Assembly (NCBI GenBank): GCA_016719645.1
Contig: JADJYS010000002.1
Span: 496,001 to 560,000 of the forward strand
Direction: 5' to 3'
DNA: 64,000 bases
Source: a bacterium
GTDB taxonomy: Bacteria; Krumholzibacteriota; Krumholzibacteriia; LZORAL124-64-63
The position numbers and the translations under genes were made by a program. Below, in pieces: positions 32,568-42,298 of this stretch. Every line of letters starts with the position of its first letter. The first letter of the stretch is position 1. The notes under the pieces were generated by a model, which had not been told where the DNA came from, did no database searches, and was given only the letters and a program-made list of their open reading frames with translations.

Positions 32568-34079
32568 ATGAGGCAACTGCTGGACTCCTTGAAGGTCTTC
32601 ACGGACCGCTTCACGTTCAACCAGAAGATCCTGATGCTGGCGATCGTCGCCGCCGGGGTCCTGAGCGTGGGCATGTTCGGGGCGTGGCTCAAGAGCGAGG
32701 AGAAGACCGTCCTGTTCACCAACCTCTCGCCCGAGGACGCGTCGCTGGCGATCTCCGAACTGAACAAGAAGAACGTCGAATCCGAGCTCACCGACGGCGG
32801 CACGACCATCCTGGTGCCCGAGGGCATGGTCCACAAGCTGCGGGTCGACCTGTCCGCCAAGGGGATCCCCTCGAGCGGCACCGTCGGCTGGGGCATCTTC
32901 GACGGCAAGCAGTACGGCATGACCGAGTTCCTGCAGAACGTCAACTACAAGCGGGCGCTCGAGGGCGAGCTGACCCAGACCATCGAGTCGATCCAGGGGA
33001 TCCGCGCCGCCCGCGTCCACCTGGTGATGCCCAAGCCCTCGATCTTCAAGAAGATGCAGGCGCCGGCCACGGCCTCGGTCGTGCTGACCCTCGGCCAGAG
33101 CAGCGTGCTGTCGCCCAACCAGATCCGCGGCATCCAGAGCCTGGTCTCCGGCAGCGTCGAGGGCCTCGAGCTGCCGAACGTCGCGGTGCTCGACCAGTAC
33201 GGCGTCGTGCTGTCGGAGAGCTACGAGGGCGAGGGCTACGGCCAGTCCGAGGGGCAGCTGGCCCTGAAGAAGGAGGTCGACGCCTACCTGACCGAGAAGG
33301 CCGAGACCATGCTGGCCCGCGTCCTGGGGCCCGGCCGCTCGATCGTGCGGGTCGACGCCACGCTGGACTTCGACCGCCTCGAGCAGCAGCGCCACAGCTT
33401 CGACCCCGAGAAGACCGTCGTGCGCAGCGAGGAGCGCAGCGAGGCCAGCGGCGCCCAGGACGGCAACAACGAGACCTCGGTCACCAACTACGAGATCAAC
33501 GAGATCGTCGAGACGGTCGTCGGCGAGGTCGGCGACGTGAAGTCCATGTCGGTGGCCGTCTTCGTGGACGGCCGCTACGCGGAGGCCGAGGGCGACGCTC
33601 CCCCCGTCTACAGCCCGCTGAGCGACGAGGAGCTGCAGCAGATCCAGCGCGTCGTGACCACGGCCGTGGGGCTGAGCGCGGAGCGCGGCGACCGGATCGA
33701 GGTCGTCAACATGCAGTTCCGCGCCCCCGAGGAAGAGGAGCCGGAGCAGGGCGGCCTGGGCGGGCTGCCGCTGCCGGGCTCCCTGCCGCAGGTGATCGGC
33801 AAGGTCCTGCTGTTCGGCCTGGCCCTGTTCATGGCGCTGCGCCTCAAGAAGGCCCTGGGCGACATGATGGGCCAGCAGCTGATCCCGCAGGGCGTGACCC
33901 GCGAGGAGTTCACCGAGACGAAGTCGGACCTGCTCGACACCGACGAGAGCGTGACCAGCACCGAGAACAAGCTGAAGGAGATCCGCGACTACGCCGGCGC
34001 CAGCCCGCAGGAGATCGCCGACCTCGTCCAGGCCTGGGTCCACGAAGCCGAGGGCGCCGCGGCGTCCCCGCGCGGCTAG
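32568..34079 (+). CDS. fliF: flagellar MS-ring protein FliF
   Basis: 503 residues. First membrane segment about 25-45 (ILMLAIVAAGVLSVGMFGAW), ring-building motifs GIPSSGTVGWGIFDGKQYGM and NYKRALEGELTQTIESIQGI, second membrane segment about 405-425 (VIGKVLLFGLALFMALRL), and the FliG-binding C-terminus (ASPQEIADLVQAWVHEAEG). Slightly shorter than usual. Behind GGAGGAGCTGAGGACGCGTC. Confidence 0.97.
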   Translation: MRQLLDSLKVFTDRFTFNQKILMLAIVAAGVLSVGMFGAWLKSEEKTVLFTNLSPEDASLAISELNKKNVESELTDGGTTILVPEGMVHKLRVDLSAKGIPSSGTVGWGIFDGKQYGMTEFLQNVNYKRALEGELTQTIESIQGIRAARVHLVMPKPSIFKKMQAPATASVVLTLGQSSVLSPNQIRGIQSLVSGSVEGLELPNVAVLDQYGVVLSESYEGEGYGQSEGQLALKKEVDAYLTEKAETMLARVLGPGRSIVRVDATLDFDRLEQQRHSFDPEKTVVRSEERSEASGAQDGNNETSVTNYEINEIVETVVGEVGDVKSMSVAVFVDGRYAEAEGDAPPVYSPLSDEELQQIQRVVTTAVGLSAERGDRIEVVNMQFRAPEEEEPEQGGLGGLPLPGSLPQVIGKVLLFGLALFMALRLKKALGDMMGQQLIPQGVTREEFTETKSDLLDTDESVTSTENKLKEIRDYAGASPQEIADLVQAWVHEAEGAAASPRG

Positions 34080-34091
34080 AGAGGTGCCGAC

Positions 34092-35087
34092 GTGACCACG
34101 ATGCGCGAGATCGCGATCCTCATGATCTCCCTGGGCCCCAAGGTGGCGGGCCAGATCATGAAGCGCCTGCCCGAGGAGATGATCGACCGGATCACGGCCG
34201 AGATCTCCGAGGTCAAGATGGTCGACGCCGCGGACAAGGCGCAGGCGATCGAGAACTTCGTCGACCTGCGGCGCAAGTCGGCGGGCGTCGAGTTCGGCGG
34301 CGAGAACTCGGCGCTGGAGATCCTCGAGGAGGCGCTCGGCAAGCGCTCGGCCGACTCGGTCATGAACCGCGCCACCGGCTACAGCGAGCTGGCCGGCTTC
34401 GACAACCTCAAGAAGGTCGACGCGCTGACCGTCATGAACTACCTCAAGAACGAGAACGCCCAGACGATCGCCCTGGTGCTGTCCCACGTGGACCCGCGCT
34501 TCAGCGGCCCGATCATGAAGCTGATGCCGCCCTCCCTGCAGGGCAGCATCGCCCACCGCATGGCGATCCTGGACAAGCCCAGCCGCGAGGCCCTGCGCGT
34601 GGTGGAGACCATCGTCAGCGCCGCGGTGCAGGGCGAGTACTCCAGCGACACCAAGAAGTTCGGCGGGCGCAAGCAGGTGGCCGCGCTGCTGAACGAGATC
34701 GACCAGGAGAGCTGGCTCGAGATCATCGACGACATGCGCGAGATCGACGACGAGTGCGCCAACGAGATCAAGAACCTGATGTTCGTGTTCGAGGACCTGA
34801 TCAACCTGGACGACCGCTACATCCAGGACGTGCTCAAGGAGGTCCCGGGCAAGGACCTGGCCCTGGCGCTGAAGGGGACCCCGCAGAACATCCAGGAGAA
34901 GATCTTCCGCAACATGTCCAAGCGCGCGACCGTGAGCATCAAGGAGGACATGGAGTACATGGGGGCCGTCCCGCTGACCGACGTCGAGGAGGCCCAGTCG
35001 AAGATGGTGGCCGTCGTGCGCCGCCTGATGGACGAGGGCGTCATCACGCTCGGAAAGGGCGGCGCCAGTGCGTCCATGGTCTCCTGA
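34092..35087 (+). CDS. fliG: flagellar motor switch protein FliG
   Basis: 331 residues with the three FliG domains. LGPKVAGQIMKRLPEEMIDR (N), the EHPQ-equivalent NENAQTIALVLSHVDPRFSG (M), and the charged torque helix IQKALKEVP-like YIQDVLKEVPGKDLALALKG (C). It couples the stator to rotation. The last 20 bases overlap fliH. Confidence 0.98.
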   Translation: MTTMREIAILMISLGPKVAGQIMKRLPEEMIDRITAEISEVKMVDAADKAQAIENFVDLRRKSAGVEFGGENSALEILEEALGKRSADSVMNRATGYSELAGFDNLKKVDALTVMNYLKNENAQTIALVLSHVDPRFSGPIMKLMPPSLQGSIAHRMAILDKPSREALRVVETIVSAAVQGEYSSDTKKFGGRKQVAALLNEIDQESWLEIIDDMREIDDECANEIKNLMFVFEDLINLDDRYIQDVLKEVPGKDLALALKGTPQNIQEKIFRNMSKRATVSIKEDMEYMGAVPLTDVEEAQSKMVAVVRRLMDEGVITLGKGGASASMVS

Positions 35088-35769
35088 CGACCTCATCGCG
35101 GAGGCCACGGCCGCGGTCTCGCTGCTGGACCCCGCGGGGGAGGCGGCCGGCGGGTCCGAGGACGAGCGCGGGCTCAGCTTCGTCGAGGACTTCCCGGCCG
35201 ACGGGCTCGGCGGCTTCCTGCACCGCCTCGACGCCCAGGAGCGCGAGACCCTGTTCCGGCTCGTGGAGACCGAGGTGCGGGGCGACGTCGCCCGCCAGCT
35301 GCGCCTGGAGAACGAGCAGTGGCGGCAGGGCATCGACGCGACGATCCGCGCCCTGGCCGAGGCCGTGCAGGCGCGCGTCGCGGACGAGCTGCACGACGTC
35401 GCCCGCGACGCCGTGGAGCTGTCGATCGCCATGGCCGAGCAGATCCTGCGCCGCGCCGTCGCGCTGGACCGGGACGTCCTGCTGAAGGCCGTCGAGACCA
35501 TCATCTTCCGCGCCGAGCGCGGCACCAGCTTCACGCTGATCGCCAACCCGGCGGACGTGACGGCCCTGCAGGACCACGCCGAGGCGCTGCGCGAGCTGAA
35601 CATCGTCAGCGTCAACCCCGACCGGCGCGTCGAGCGCGGCGGCTGCGTGATCAACGCCGGCGGGCGCGAGTGGGACTACACCCTCGGCGGCCGCTTCGAG
35701 CGCCTGGCGGAGGTCGTCCGCGAGAGCATGCTGGAGCCGGCCGACGACCGCCCGGGAGGCGAGTCGTGA
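35068..35769 (+). CDS. fliH: export ATPase regulator FliH
   Basis: 233 residues from GTG 35068, overlapping fliG. LAEAVQARVADELHDVARDA, VELSIAMAEQILRRAVALDR and the terminal GGCVINAGGREWDYTLGGRF match FliH/HrpE. It tethers FliI to the export gate and inhibits its ATPase. Stop overlaps the fliI start as GTGA. Confidence 0.92.
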   Translation: MRPWSPDDLIAEATAAVSLLDPAGEAAGGSEDERGLSFVEDFPADGLGGFLHRLDAQERETLFRLVETEVRGDVARQLRLENEQWRQGIDATIRALAEAVQARVADELHDVARDAVELSIAMAEQILRRAVALDRDVLLKAVETIIFRAERGTSFTLIANPADVTALQDHAEALRELNIVSVNPDRRVERGGCVINAGGREWDYTLGGRFERLAEVVRESMLEPADDRPGGES

Positions 35770-37082
35770 GCCTGCCCTGGGCCGAGACCATCCAGAAGGT
35801 GCGCCGCACCGACCCGGTGCGCGGCAACGGCACCGTCTCGGGCATCAAGGGCCTCTCGGTCGAGATCCTCGGCCTGGCCGCCGCCGTCGGCACCGTCTGC
35901 AGCATCGACGCCGGCCGCGCCGCCGAACCCATCCTGGCCGAGGTCGTGGGCTTCCGCGACGGCTGCGCCGTCGCCATGCCCTACCGCACCATGGCCGGCA
36001 TCGCGCCCGGCCAGAAGGCCACGATCGTCGCCAACGCCCTGACGGTGCCCGCCGACGAGCGCCTGCTGGGGCGCATCCTCGACGGCCTCGGCACGCCCAT
36101 CGACGGGAAGGGCCCCCTGTCCAACCTGCGCGAGCGGACGGTGCGGGCGGACCCGCCGCGGGCCATGGACCGGATGCGCATTACCGAGCCCATGGCGACC
36201 GGGGTGCGCTCCATCGACGGCCTGGTGACGATGGCCAGGGGGCAGCGGCTGGGGATCTTCGCCGGCAGCGGCGTGGGCAAGAGCGTGCTGCTGGGCATGC
36301 TGGCCCGCAACGCCGACGCCGACGTGATCGTCTGCGCGCTGATCGGCGAGCGCGGCCGCGAGGTCCGGGAGTTCCTCGAGCGCGACCTCGGCCCCGAGGG
36401 ACTCGCGCGCAGCGTGGTCGTGGTGGTCACCTCGGACGAGAACGCCGTGCTGCGGATCAAGGGCGCCGAGACGGCCCTGACCATCGCCGAGGCCTTCCGC
36501 GACAAGGGCCGCAACGTCCTGTTCCTGATGGACTCGGTCACCCGCTACGCGATGGCGCTGCGGGAGATCGGCCTGGCCGCCGGGGAGCCGCCGACCACCA
36601 AGGGCTACACGCCGTCGGTCTACGCCCTGCTGCCGAAGCTCTGCGAGCGCACGGGCTGCTCCGCGGACGCCGCCATCACGGCCTTCTTCACCGTGCTGAT
36701 CGAGGGCGACGACATCCACGACCCGATCGGCGACGCGGTGCGCTCCATCCTCGACGGTCACATCATGCTCAGCCGCGACCTGGCCCGCGAGGGGCATTAC
36801 CCGGCCGTGGACGTGCTCGGCAGCATCTCGCGCCTGCGCAACGAGGTCGTGACGCCCGAGGTGCGCGCCGCCGGCACGAAGGTCATGCGCTGGCTGAAGG
36901 CGCTCGAGGACAACCGCGACCTGATCAACATCGGCGCCTACGTGGCCGGATCCGATCCCCTGGTCGATACGGCGCTGGCCAAGCGCGAGGCCGTCCGGCG
37001 GTTCCTCTGCCAGGAGGTCGCGGAGCGCTCCCAGTGGAGCGATACCGTAAAGTCTTTGATGGCATTGACTAGCGGAGTGTGA
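35766..37082 (+). CDS. fliI: flagellar export ATPase FliI
   Basis: 438 residues from GTG 35766, chosen for the GTGA overlap with fliH. Walker A AGSGVGKS at 166-173, followed by LIGERGREVREFLERDLGPE and the Walker B strand NVLFLMDSVTRYAMALREIG; VYALLPKLCERTGC is typical of the type III ATPase family. It uses ATP to unfold export substrates. Confidence 0.98.
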   Translation: MSLPWAETIQKVRRTDPVRGNGTVSGIKGLSVEILGLAAAVGTVCSIDAGRAAEPILAEVVGFRDGCAVAMPYRTMAGIAPGQKATIVANALTVPADERLLGRILDGLGTPIDGKGPLSNLRERTVRADPPRAMDRMRITEPMATGVRSIDGLVTMARGQRLGIFAGSGVGKSVLLGMLARNADADVIVCALIGERGREVREFLERDLGPEGLARSVVVVVTSDENAVLRIKGAETALTIAEAFRDKGRNVLFLMDSVTRYAMALREIGLAAGEPPTTKGYTPSVYALLPKLCERTGCSADAAITAFFTVLIEGDDIHDPIGDAVRSILDGHIMLSRDLAREGHYPAVDVLGSISRLRNEVVTPEVRAAGTKVMRWLKALEDNRDLINIGAYVAGSDPLVDTALAKREAVRRFLCQEVAERSQWSDTVKSLMALTSGV

Positions 37083-37085
37083 TGA

Positions 37086-37514
37086 ATGTTCCGCTTCAGG
37101 CTCGAGAAGGTCCTCCGCCACCGCGACCGCATCGTCGACCGTGAGGCACGGAAGCTGCAGGGGATCCTGTCCGCGGCCGTCCAGCTCGATCGCGAGAACG
37201 AGCGGCTCGGCCGGGAGTGCGACGCGGCCGCGCAGCGGGAGGTCGAGCACGGCTTCGAACTGGCCCGCATGAAGCGCCTCAGCGATTTCACCGGCGGGCG
37301 GCGGTTGCAGATCCGCCGCAACGCCGAGCGGGCCCGCCGCATCCGCGCCGAGGCCGAGCAGCAGCGGCTCATCCTGCTGGCGGCGCAGCGCGACAAGAAG
37401 GTGCTCGAACAGCTGCGCGAGCGGCAGCTGGCGGACTGGCAGGAGCAGGAGCGCCGCGAGGACCGCAAGCGCATGGACGAAGTGGCCTCACTCAGGTACG
37501 GGACGGAGCCATGA
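37086..37514 (+). CDS. fliJ: flagellar export protein FliJ
   Basis: 142 residues, one long antiparallel coiled coil starting MFRFRLEKVLRHRDRIVDRE, the FliJ hallmark N-terminus, rich in Arg/Glu/Gln. Three bases after fliI and overlapping the next gene. FliJ sits in the FliI hexamer and contacts FlhA. Confidence 0.88.
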   Translation: MFRFRLEKVLRHRDRIVDREARKLQGILSAAVQLDRENERLGRECDAAAQREVEHGFELARMKRLSDFTGGRRLQIRRNAERARRIRAEAEQQRLILLAAQRDKKVLEQLRERQLADWQEQERREDRKRMDEVASLRYGTEP

Positions 37515-38047
37515 AGACCATCCTGATCGTCTCGACACTGACCTTCCTGGTGCTGTTCGGCACCATCGTCATGACCAGCGGCATGCTCCAGAACGCCGTC
37601 AAGGGGCGGCTCGGGGAGCTGCTCGCCCCGGTGACCGGCGGGGGCGACGCGGCCCTCGACGACACCCTCGCCCGGCTGGAGCTCGAGCGCGACGCCCTGC
37701 AGCGGCAGCGCGAAGAGCTGGCCCTGCGCGCCTCCGCCCTCGACGTGGAGCAGAAGGCGTTCGACGCCGCCCAGGTCCGCCTGCAGGGCCTGGCGACGGA
37801 GATCAAGACGGCGCAGGGCGCCCTCGACGCCTCCCACGACGCGGAGATCGCGAAGCTGGCGAAGGTCTACGAGGCCATGAAGCCGGCGAGCGCGGCCCCC
37901 ATCCTCGCCAGCCTCGACATGGAGATCGTCCTGGAGATCATGACCCGCCTGAAGGACCGCCAGGCCGCCCGCATCCTCGCCTTCATGACGCCGGCGCTCG
38001 CGGCCGAGATCAGCGCCCGCATGAGCCCTCCGGGAGGCAGCTCGTGA
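37511..38047 (+). CDS. MotE-like protein with MgtE-N domain
   Basis: 178 residues: a single N-terminal membrane segment (ILIVSTLTFLVLFGTIVMTS), a coiled coil (about 55-115), and a C-terminal MgtE-N-type helical domain (YEAMKPASAAPILASLDMEI, LKDRQAARILAFMTPALAAE). This layout and the slot between fliJ and fliK match MotE-like proteins, a periplasmic partner that in Campylobacterota chaperones the stator-stabilising MotC. That specific role is inferred. Overlaps fliJ and fliK by four bases each. Confidence 0.8.
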   Translation: MKTILIVSTLTFLVLFGTIVMTSGMLQNAVKGRLGELLAPVTGGGDAALDDTLARLELERDALQRQREELALRASALDVEQKAFDAAQVRLQGLATEIKTAQGALDASHDAEIAKLAKVYEAMKPASAAPILASLDMEIVLEIMTRLKDRQAARILAFMTPALAAEISARMSPPGGSS

Positions 38048-39288
38048 CCGCGATCCTGACCGCTCTGCCCCGCGTCGAGACGCCCGCGCCCCGGTCCACC
38101 CGCGACGAGCGCCGCGACGGCGCGGAGGGCTCGCCCTTCGCGGCGACGCTCGCCGCCCAGTCGGGCCGCCCCGCGGCGTCGACGAAGGAGTCGGCGGCGC
38201 CGCTCGGCAGCCGGGGCCGCCAGGACCAAGCCAAGACGCAGGATGCCGCCGCGCGCGGCGAGGCGGGCCACCGGCAGGCCGCCCAGCGCGGGTCCGCGGA
38301 CGGCGCCGCCGTCCGCCTCGGCACCACGTTCTCACGGCCCGGAGCCGGAACGGCGGCGGTCAACGCCGCCGCCGGCGCCGCGGCCGCACTTCCCGGGGGC
38401 GTGAAGTCCCCGACGGCGACGGCCGCCTCGGCCGGGAGCGCCGGCGGCGATCCGAGCGCCGCGCTGGTCGGCGACCAGGCGGCCGATGAGGCCGCGTTCG
38501 CGGCGACCGCCGCCGCGGTGAAGGCCGCCGCCGCGGCGAAGACCGGTGCCGCGCAGGAGACCGCCGACGAGACGATGCCGGCGGCGGCCGGGGAAACGAC
38601 CGGCACGGACGCGCCTGCCGCGAAACTGGAGGCGACCGCGACGGCGGCCGGCGACCAGGCAGCCGCTGCGGTCCGGGACGACCGGGCGGCGCTGTCCGCG
38701 GCGCTGGCCGGGAAGGGCGGCGCGGCCGCCGACGGGTCCGGCCGGACCGCGGCCGGGCCGGACGCGGCGACGGCCGGCGGTCCGACGCAGCTGGCCGCAG
38801 CCGGGCGCGCCGCCGCGGCGGCGGGAAGCGCCACCGGCCTCGCGGGCCTGGCCGCCAAGGCGAACGGCGCCGCCGCCGGCGGCCTGACGTCGGCCGACGG
38901 CAGCGAGGCCTCGGTGCCGGCGAGCGTGCGGCGGCAGGTCGTCGCCCGCCTGGCCGGGGAACTCCCCGGGCTCGGCGGCAAGGGCGTCCTGCGCCTGCAG
39001 CTCACGCCCCCGCAGCTCGGCCGGGTCGAGGTCAGCTTCGAGCGGCACGGTCAGGAATTGCAGCTGACCTTCCGCGTCGAATCGGCCGAAGCCGCCCGCG
39101 CGCTGCGCGAAGGGGCCCACGAACTCACGGCCGCGCTGCTGGACAAGCAGGCCGGCTGGGACCGGGTGAAAGTCGACGTGGAGCGGGAGGAGCCCGATCG
39201 GCACGACGACGGACGGGACGACCGCAGCGGCCGGGACGGCCGCCGCGGCCGTGACGAACGCGATGGCGAGGAAGGAGCCCGCACATGA
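38044..39288 (+). CDS. fliK: hook-length control protein FliK
   Basis: 414 residues. The N-terminal 290 are low-complexity Ala/Gly/Asp-rich, as expected of the unfolded ruler. The C-terminal domain (about 295-390) carries the FliK core KGVLRLQLTPPQLGRVEVSF and QLTFRVESAEAARALREGAH. A highly charged tail rich in Asp/Arg follows. FliK switches export from hook to filament proteins via FlhB. Overlaps flgD by four bases. Confidence 0.9.
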   Translation: MTAILTALPRVETPAPRSTRDERRDGAEGSPFAATLAAQSGRPAASTKESAAPLGSRGRQDQAKTQDAAARGEAGHRQAAQRGSADGAAVRLGTTFSRPGAGTAAVNAAAGAAAALPGGVKSPTATAASAGSAGGDPSAALVGDQAADEAAFAATAAAVKAAAAAKTGAAQETADETMPAAAGETTGTDAPAAKLEATATAAGDQAAAAVRDDRAALSAALAGKGGAAADGSGRTAAGPDAATAGGPTQLAAAGRAAAAAGSATGLAGLAAKANGAAAGGLTSADGSEASVPASVRRQVVARLAGELPGLGGKGVLRLQLTPPQLGRVEVSFERHGQELQLTFRVESAEAARALREGAHELTAALLDKQAGWDRVKVDVEREEPDRHDDGRDDRSGRDGRRGRDERDGEEGART

Positions 39289-39932
39289 TCGTCAATTCGG
39301 TGAGCACGACCCCGACCACTTCGACGGCCGGGACCGGCAGCGCCGAGGAGCTCAAGAACGAGTTCCTGCAGCTGCTCATCACGCAGATCAAGAACCAGGA
39401 CCCCCTGAAGCCCCTGGACAACGCCGAGTTCACCTCGCAGCTCGCCCAGCTGTCCACGCTGGAGCAGCTGCAGGCCATGAACGACTCGATGACGCAGGAC
39501 CTCGTGTACACCCAGTCCCTGAACAACACCATGATGCTGGGCCTGGTCGGCCGCACCGCCGTGGTCGAGGGCGACCAGGTGGCCGTGGAGGACGGCGAGA
39601 CCGCGGCGAGCCACCTCCAGTCGGAGGCGGCGGGCGTGGCGACCGTGACCGTCCGCGACGAGAGCGGCGACGTCGTGCGCACGTTCACCCAGACGGTGGA
39701 CGCGGGCTGGTCGGAGCTGACCTGGGACGGCCTGGACGCCGACGGCCAGCCGGCGGCGGACGGGGACTACACGCTGAGCGTCGAGGTCGCCGACGGCGAG
39801 GGCGCCGACGTCGAGTCGGTGGTCTACATGTCGGGCCTGGTCGAGAGCATCCGCTTCGAGAACAACCTGGCCCTGCTGCACATCGCAGGCCGTGACTACT
39901 ACGCTTCCGAGATCGCGCGCGTGGGGATCTGA
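39285..39932 (+). CDS. flgD: flagellar hook scaffolding protein FlgD
   Basis: 215 residues. The conserved N-terminal LKNEFLQLLITQIKNQDPLK and NAEFTSQLAQLSTLEQLQAM define FlgD; the C-terminal beta-sandwich (FlgD Ig-like) has GWSELTWDGLDADGQPAADG. FlgD caps the hook while FlgE polymerises. Confidence 0.97.
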   Translation: MIVNSVSTTPTTSTAGTGSAEELKNEFLQLLITQIKNQDPLKPLDNAEFTSQLAQLSTLEQLQAMNDSMTQDLVYTQSLNNTMMLGLVGRTAVVEGDQVAVEDGETAASHLQSEAAGVATVTVRDESGDVVRTFTQTVDAGWSELTWDGLDADGQPAADGDYTLSVEVADGEGADVESVVYMSGLVESIRFENNLALLHIAGRDYYASEIARVGI

Positions 39933-39963
39933 TCCCGCGGGCGGTCCGGGCAAGGAGGAACAC

Positions 39964-42064
39964 ATGCTTCGTTCGCTGTACTCCGGCATCACGGGCCTGT
40001 CGGCCAACTCGATCGCGCTGGACGTGATCGGCAACAACATCGCCAACGCCAACACGGTGGGCTACAAGTCCTCACGGGTGACCTTCCGCGAGATGCTGAC
40101 CCAGACGGTGCGCCCGTCGCAGCGGCCGGTCTCCGGCAGCCGCGGCGGCGTCAACGCCCAGCAGGTCGGGCTGGGGTCGTCGGTGGGCAGCATCGACTCG
40201 CGCTTCACGCAGGGGCACCTCGAGACCACGGGCCTGGTCAACGACCTCGCCCTGCAGGGCGACGGCTTCTTCGTGCTGAGCGACGGCGCGGGCCGCTACT
40301 ACACCCGCTCCGGGGCCTTCGGCCTGGACGCCAGCAACAACTTCGTCGACCCGGGCACCGGCCTGCACCTGCAGGGCCTGATGGCCGACGACAACGGCGT
40401 CATCCAGCCCGGCGCCTACCAGGACCTGTTCCTCGACCCCGGCCGCACGGTCCCCGCCCTGGCCTCGACCTCGGTGCGTCTGTTCGGGAACCTCAACTCC
40501 GACGCCGAGGCGCAGGGCACGATCATGGAGTCGTCCCACTTCATGGCCGCGGCCGCGGGCACCGACCTGCTGACCGCGCTGTACGGCCAGAGCGGCGGGG
40601 CCATGGGCCTGCTGGAGAACGACCAGATCTCGCTGACCGGGCTGGTCAGCGGCGCCTCGGGCTCGAACACGATCAGCCTGCCCGCCTTCGAGGTCGGCAC
40701 CGACGGCACCACCCTGGCGGACCTGGCGGCCTGGCTGCAGACCTCGCTGGAGTCGCTGCCCGACGTGGGAGCGGGCGGCGCCGCGGTCAGCATCGCCGCC
40801 GACGGGTCGATCTCGCTGAACAACACGACCGGCGCCACGACCCTGCAGAACCTGCAGCTGACCATCCCGGGCCGGCTCGATTTCAACCAGTCCTTCCGGT
40901 TCAGCCCCAGCATCGGGCCGGGCGCGGGCGGTTCGACCTACGATTCGGTGCGCGAGGCGGGCCAGATCCGGGCGGCGGCGACGGCCGACGACCTGCTGAC
41001 GTCCGTCTACAACAGCCGCGGCCAGTCCCTGGGCCTGAACGTCTCGCTCGACCAACCCCAACACCACGCTGCTGATCGGCGGTTCGGTCGGCGAGCACCA
41101 GGCGCCGTCGAACACGATGTCCGTGGACGCGGCCACGACGGTGGCCGACCTGCTCGCGGGCCTGCAAGTCGCGCTGGGCATCTCGACCACGCCGGTCAGC
41201 CTGGACGTCGACGGTCGCATCGTCATGAACGGCGAGGTCGGCATCGAGAACGCGCTCGGGCAGGTGGACATCCGCGAGGTGGGCGAGGTCAACCCGACCC
41301 TCGAGACCTCGTTCGGCTTCACCGAGACCCAGGAGGCCGACGACGGCAGCGAGTTCACCGCCTCGGCCACCGTCTACGACTCCCTCGGCGACGTCCACAA
41401 CGTCCTGTTCACCTTCACCAAGGTCATCGGGCGCAACGAGTGGAACTGGGTCGCCGAGATGGAGGGCGACGAGGTGATGGTCAGCGGGAACACCGGCACG
41501 GCCAGCTTCGCCGAGACCGGCGAGATCATCGCCTTCCGCTACACCGACGACGCGGGCGGGCTGTCCTTCCGGCCCCAGGCCGACGGGACGACCGGCGCGC
41601 TGCCCCTCACGCTGCAGATCGACGCCGGCCAGTTCGGCGGCCTCAGCGGCCTCACGCAGTACGCCGCCAACGAGACCCTGCAGACGATCGCCGACGGCCA
41701 CACCGTGGGTTCGCTGCTCGACTACGAGATCAACAGCGACGGCGTCATCATCGGCCGCTTCTCGAACGACACGGTGCAGACGCTCGGCCAGATCGGGCTG
41801 GCGCGGTTCTCCAACACCCAGGGCCTGCTGCGGACCGAGGGCAACACCTTCCAGGTCAGCGGCAACTCCGGCCTGGCGATCGAGGGCTTCGCCGGCGGCG
41901 AGTCGGACACCTTCATCACGTCCGGCGCCCTGGAGGGCTCCAACGTGGACCTGACCCAGGAACTGACGAACATGGTGATCGCCCAGCGCGCCTTCCAGGC
42001 CAACGCGAAGGTCATCACCACCGGCGACCAGATCCTGCAGGACATCGTCTCGATGGTCCGCTAG
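39964..42064 (+). CDS. flgE: flagellar hook protein FlgE (frameshift near 41052)
   Basis: About 699 residues after correcting one extra C in GACCAACCCC at 41051-41056, which restores SLDNPNTTLLIGGSVG. N-terminus SLYSGITGLSANSIALDVIG and NNIANANTVGYKSSRVTF; C-terminus ELTNMVIAQRAFQANAKVIT and DQILQDIVSMVR are canonical. The protein is long for FlgE (enteric about 400); the extra length is in the surface domains. AAGGAGGAACAC precedes the ATG. Confidence 0.92.
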
Positions 42065-42097
42065 CGGGACTGAACGGCGGGAGAGGAGCCGGAGCCC

Positions 42098-42283
42098 ATG
42101 ATCAGCGTCACGCGGCTGGACGGCAGCGGCATCGTGGTCAACGCCGAACTGATCGAGGTCGTCGAGCGCACGCCCGAGACCATGATCGGCCTGACCACCG
42201 GGCGCCAGATCACCGTGCGGGAGCCGGTCGAGGAGGTCGTGCGGCAGGTCCTGGACTACCGGCGCCGCACGCGCAGCCACTAA
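42098..42283 (+). CDS. flbD: FlbD/SwrD family protein
   Basis: 61 residues, standard size: MISVTRLDGSGIVVNAELIE and IGLTTGRQITVREPVEEVVR. This small family sits between flgE and fliL or motA in many bacteria and affects motor power in Bacillus (SwrD); its molecular role is unclear. It is distinct from the Caulobacter regulator also called FlbD. Confidence 0.92.
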   Translation: MISVTRLDGSGIVVNAELIEVVERTPETMIGLTTGRQITVREPVEEVVRQVLDYRRRTRSH

Positions 42284-42298
42284 CGACGGGAGAGGGAC

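Noticed and set aside
32544..35654. Minus-strand open frame of 1,036 codons opposite fliF, fliG and fliH
   Set aside because: Fully antisense to three conserved flagellar genes; composition is that of a shadow frame.
37047..37075. TAAAGTCT near the fliI end as a sigma-28 promoter for fliJ
   Set aside because: The downstream half (GACTAGCG) does not match GCCGATAA, and fliJ is tightly coupled to fliI.
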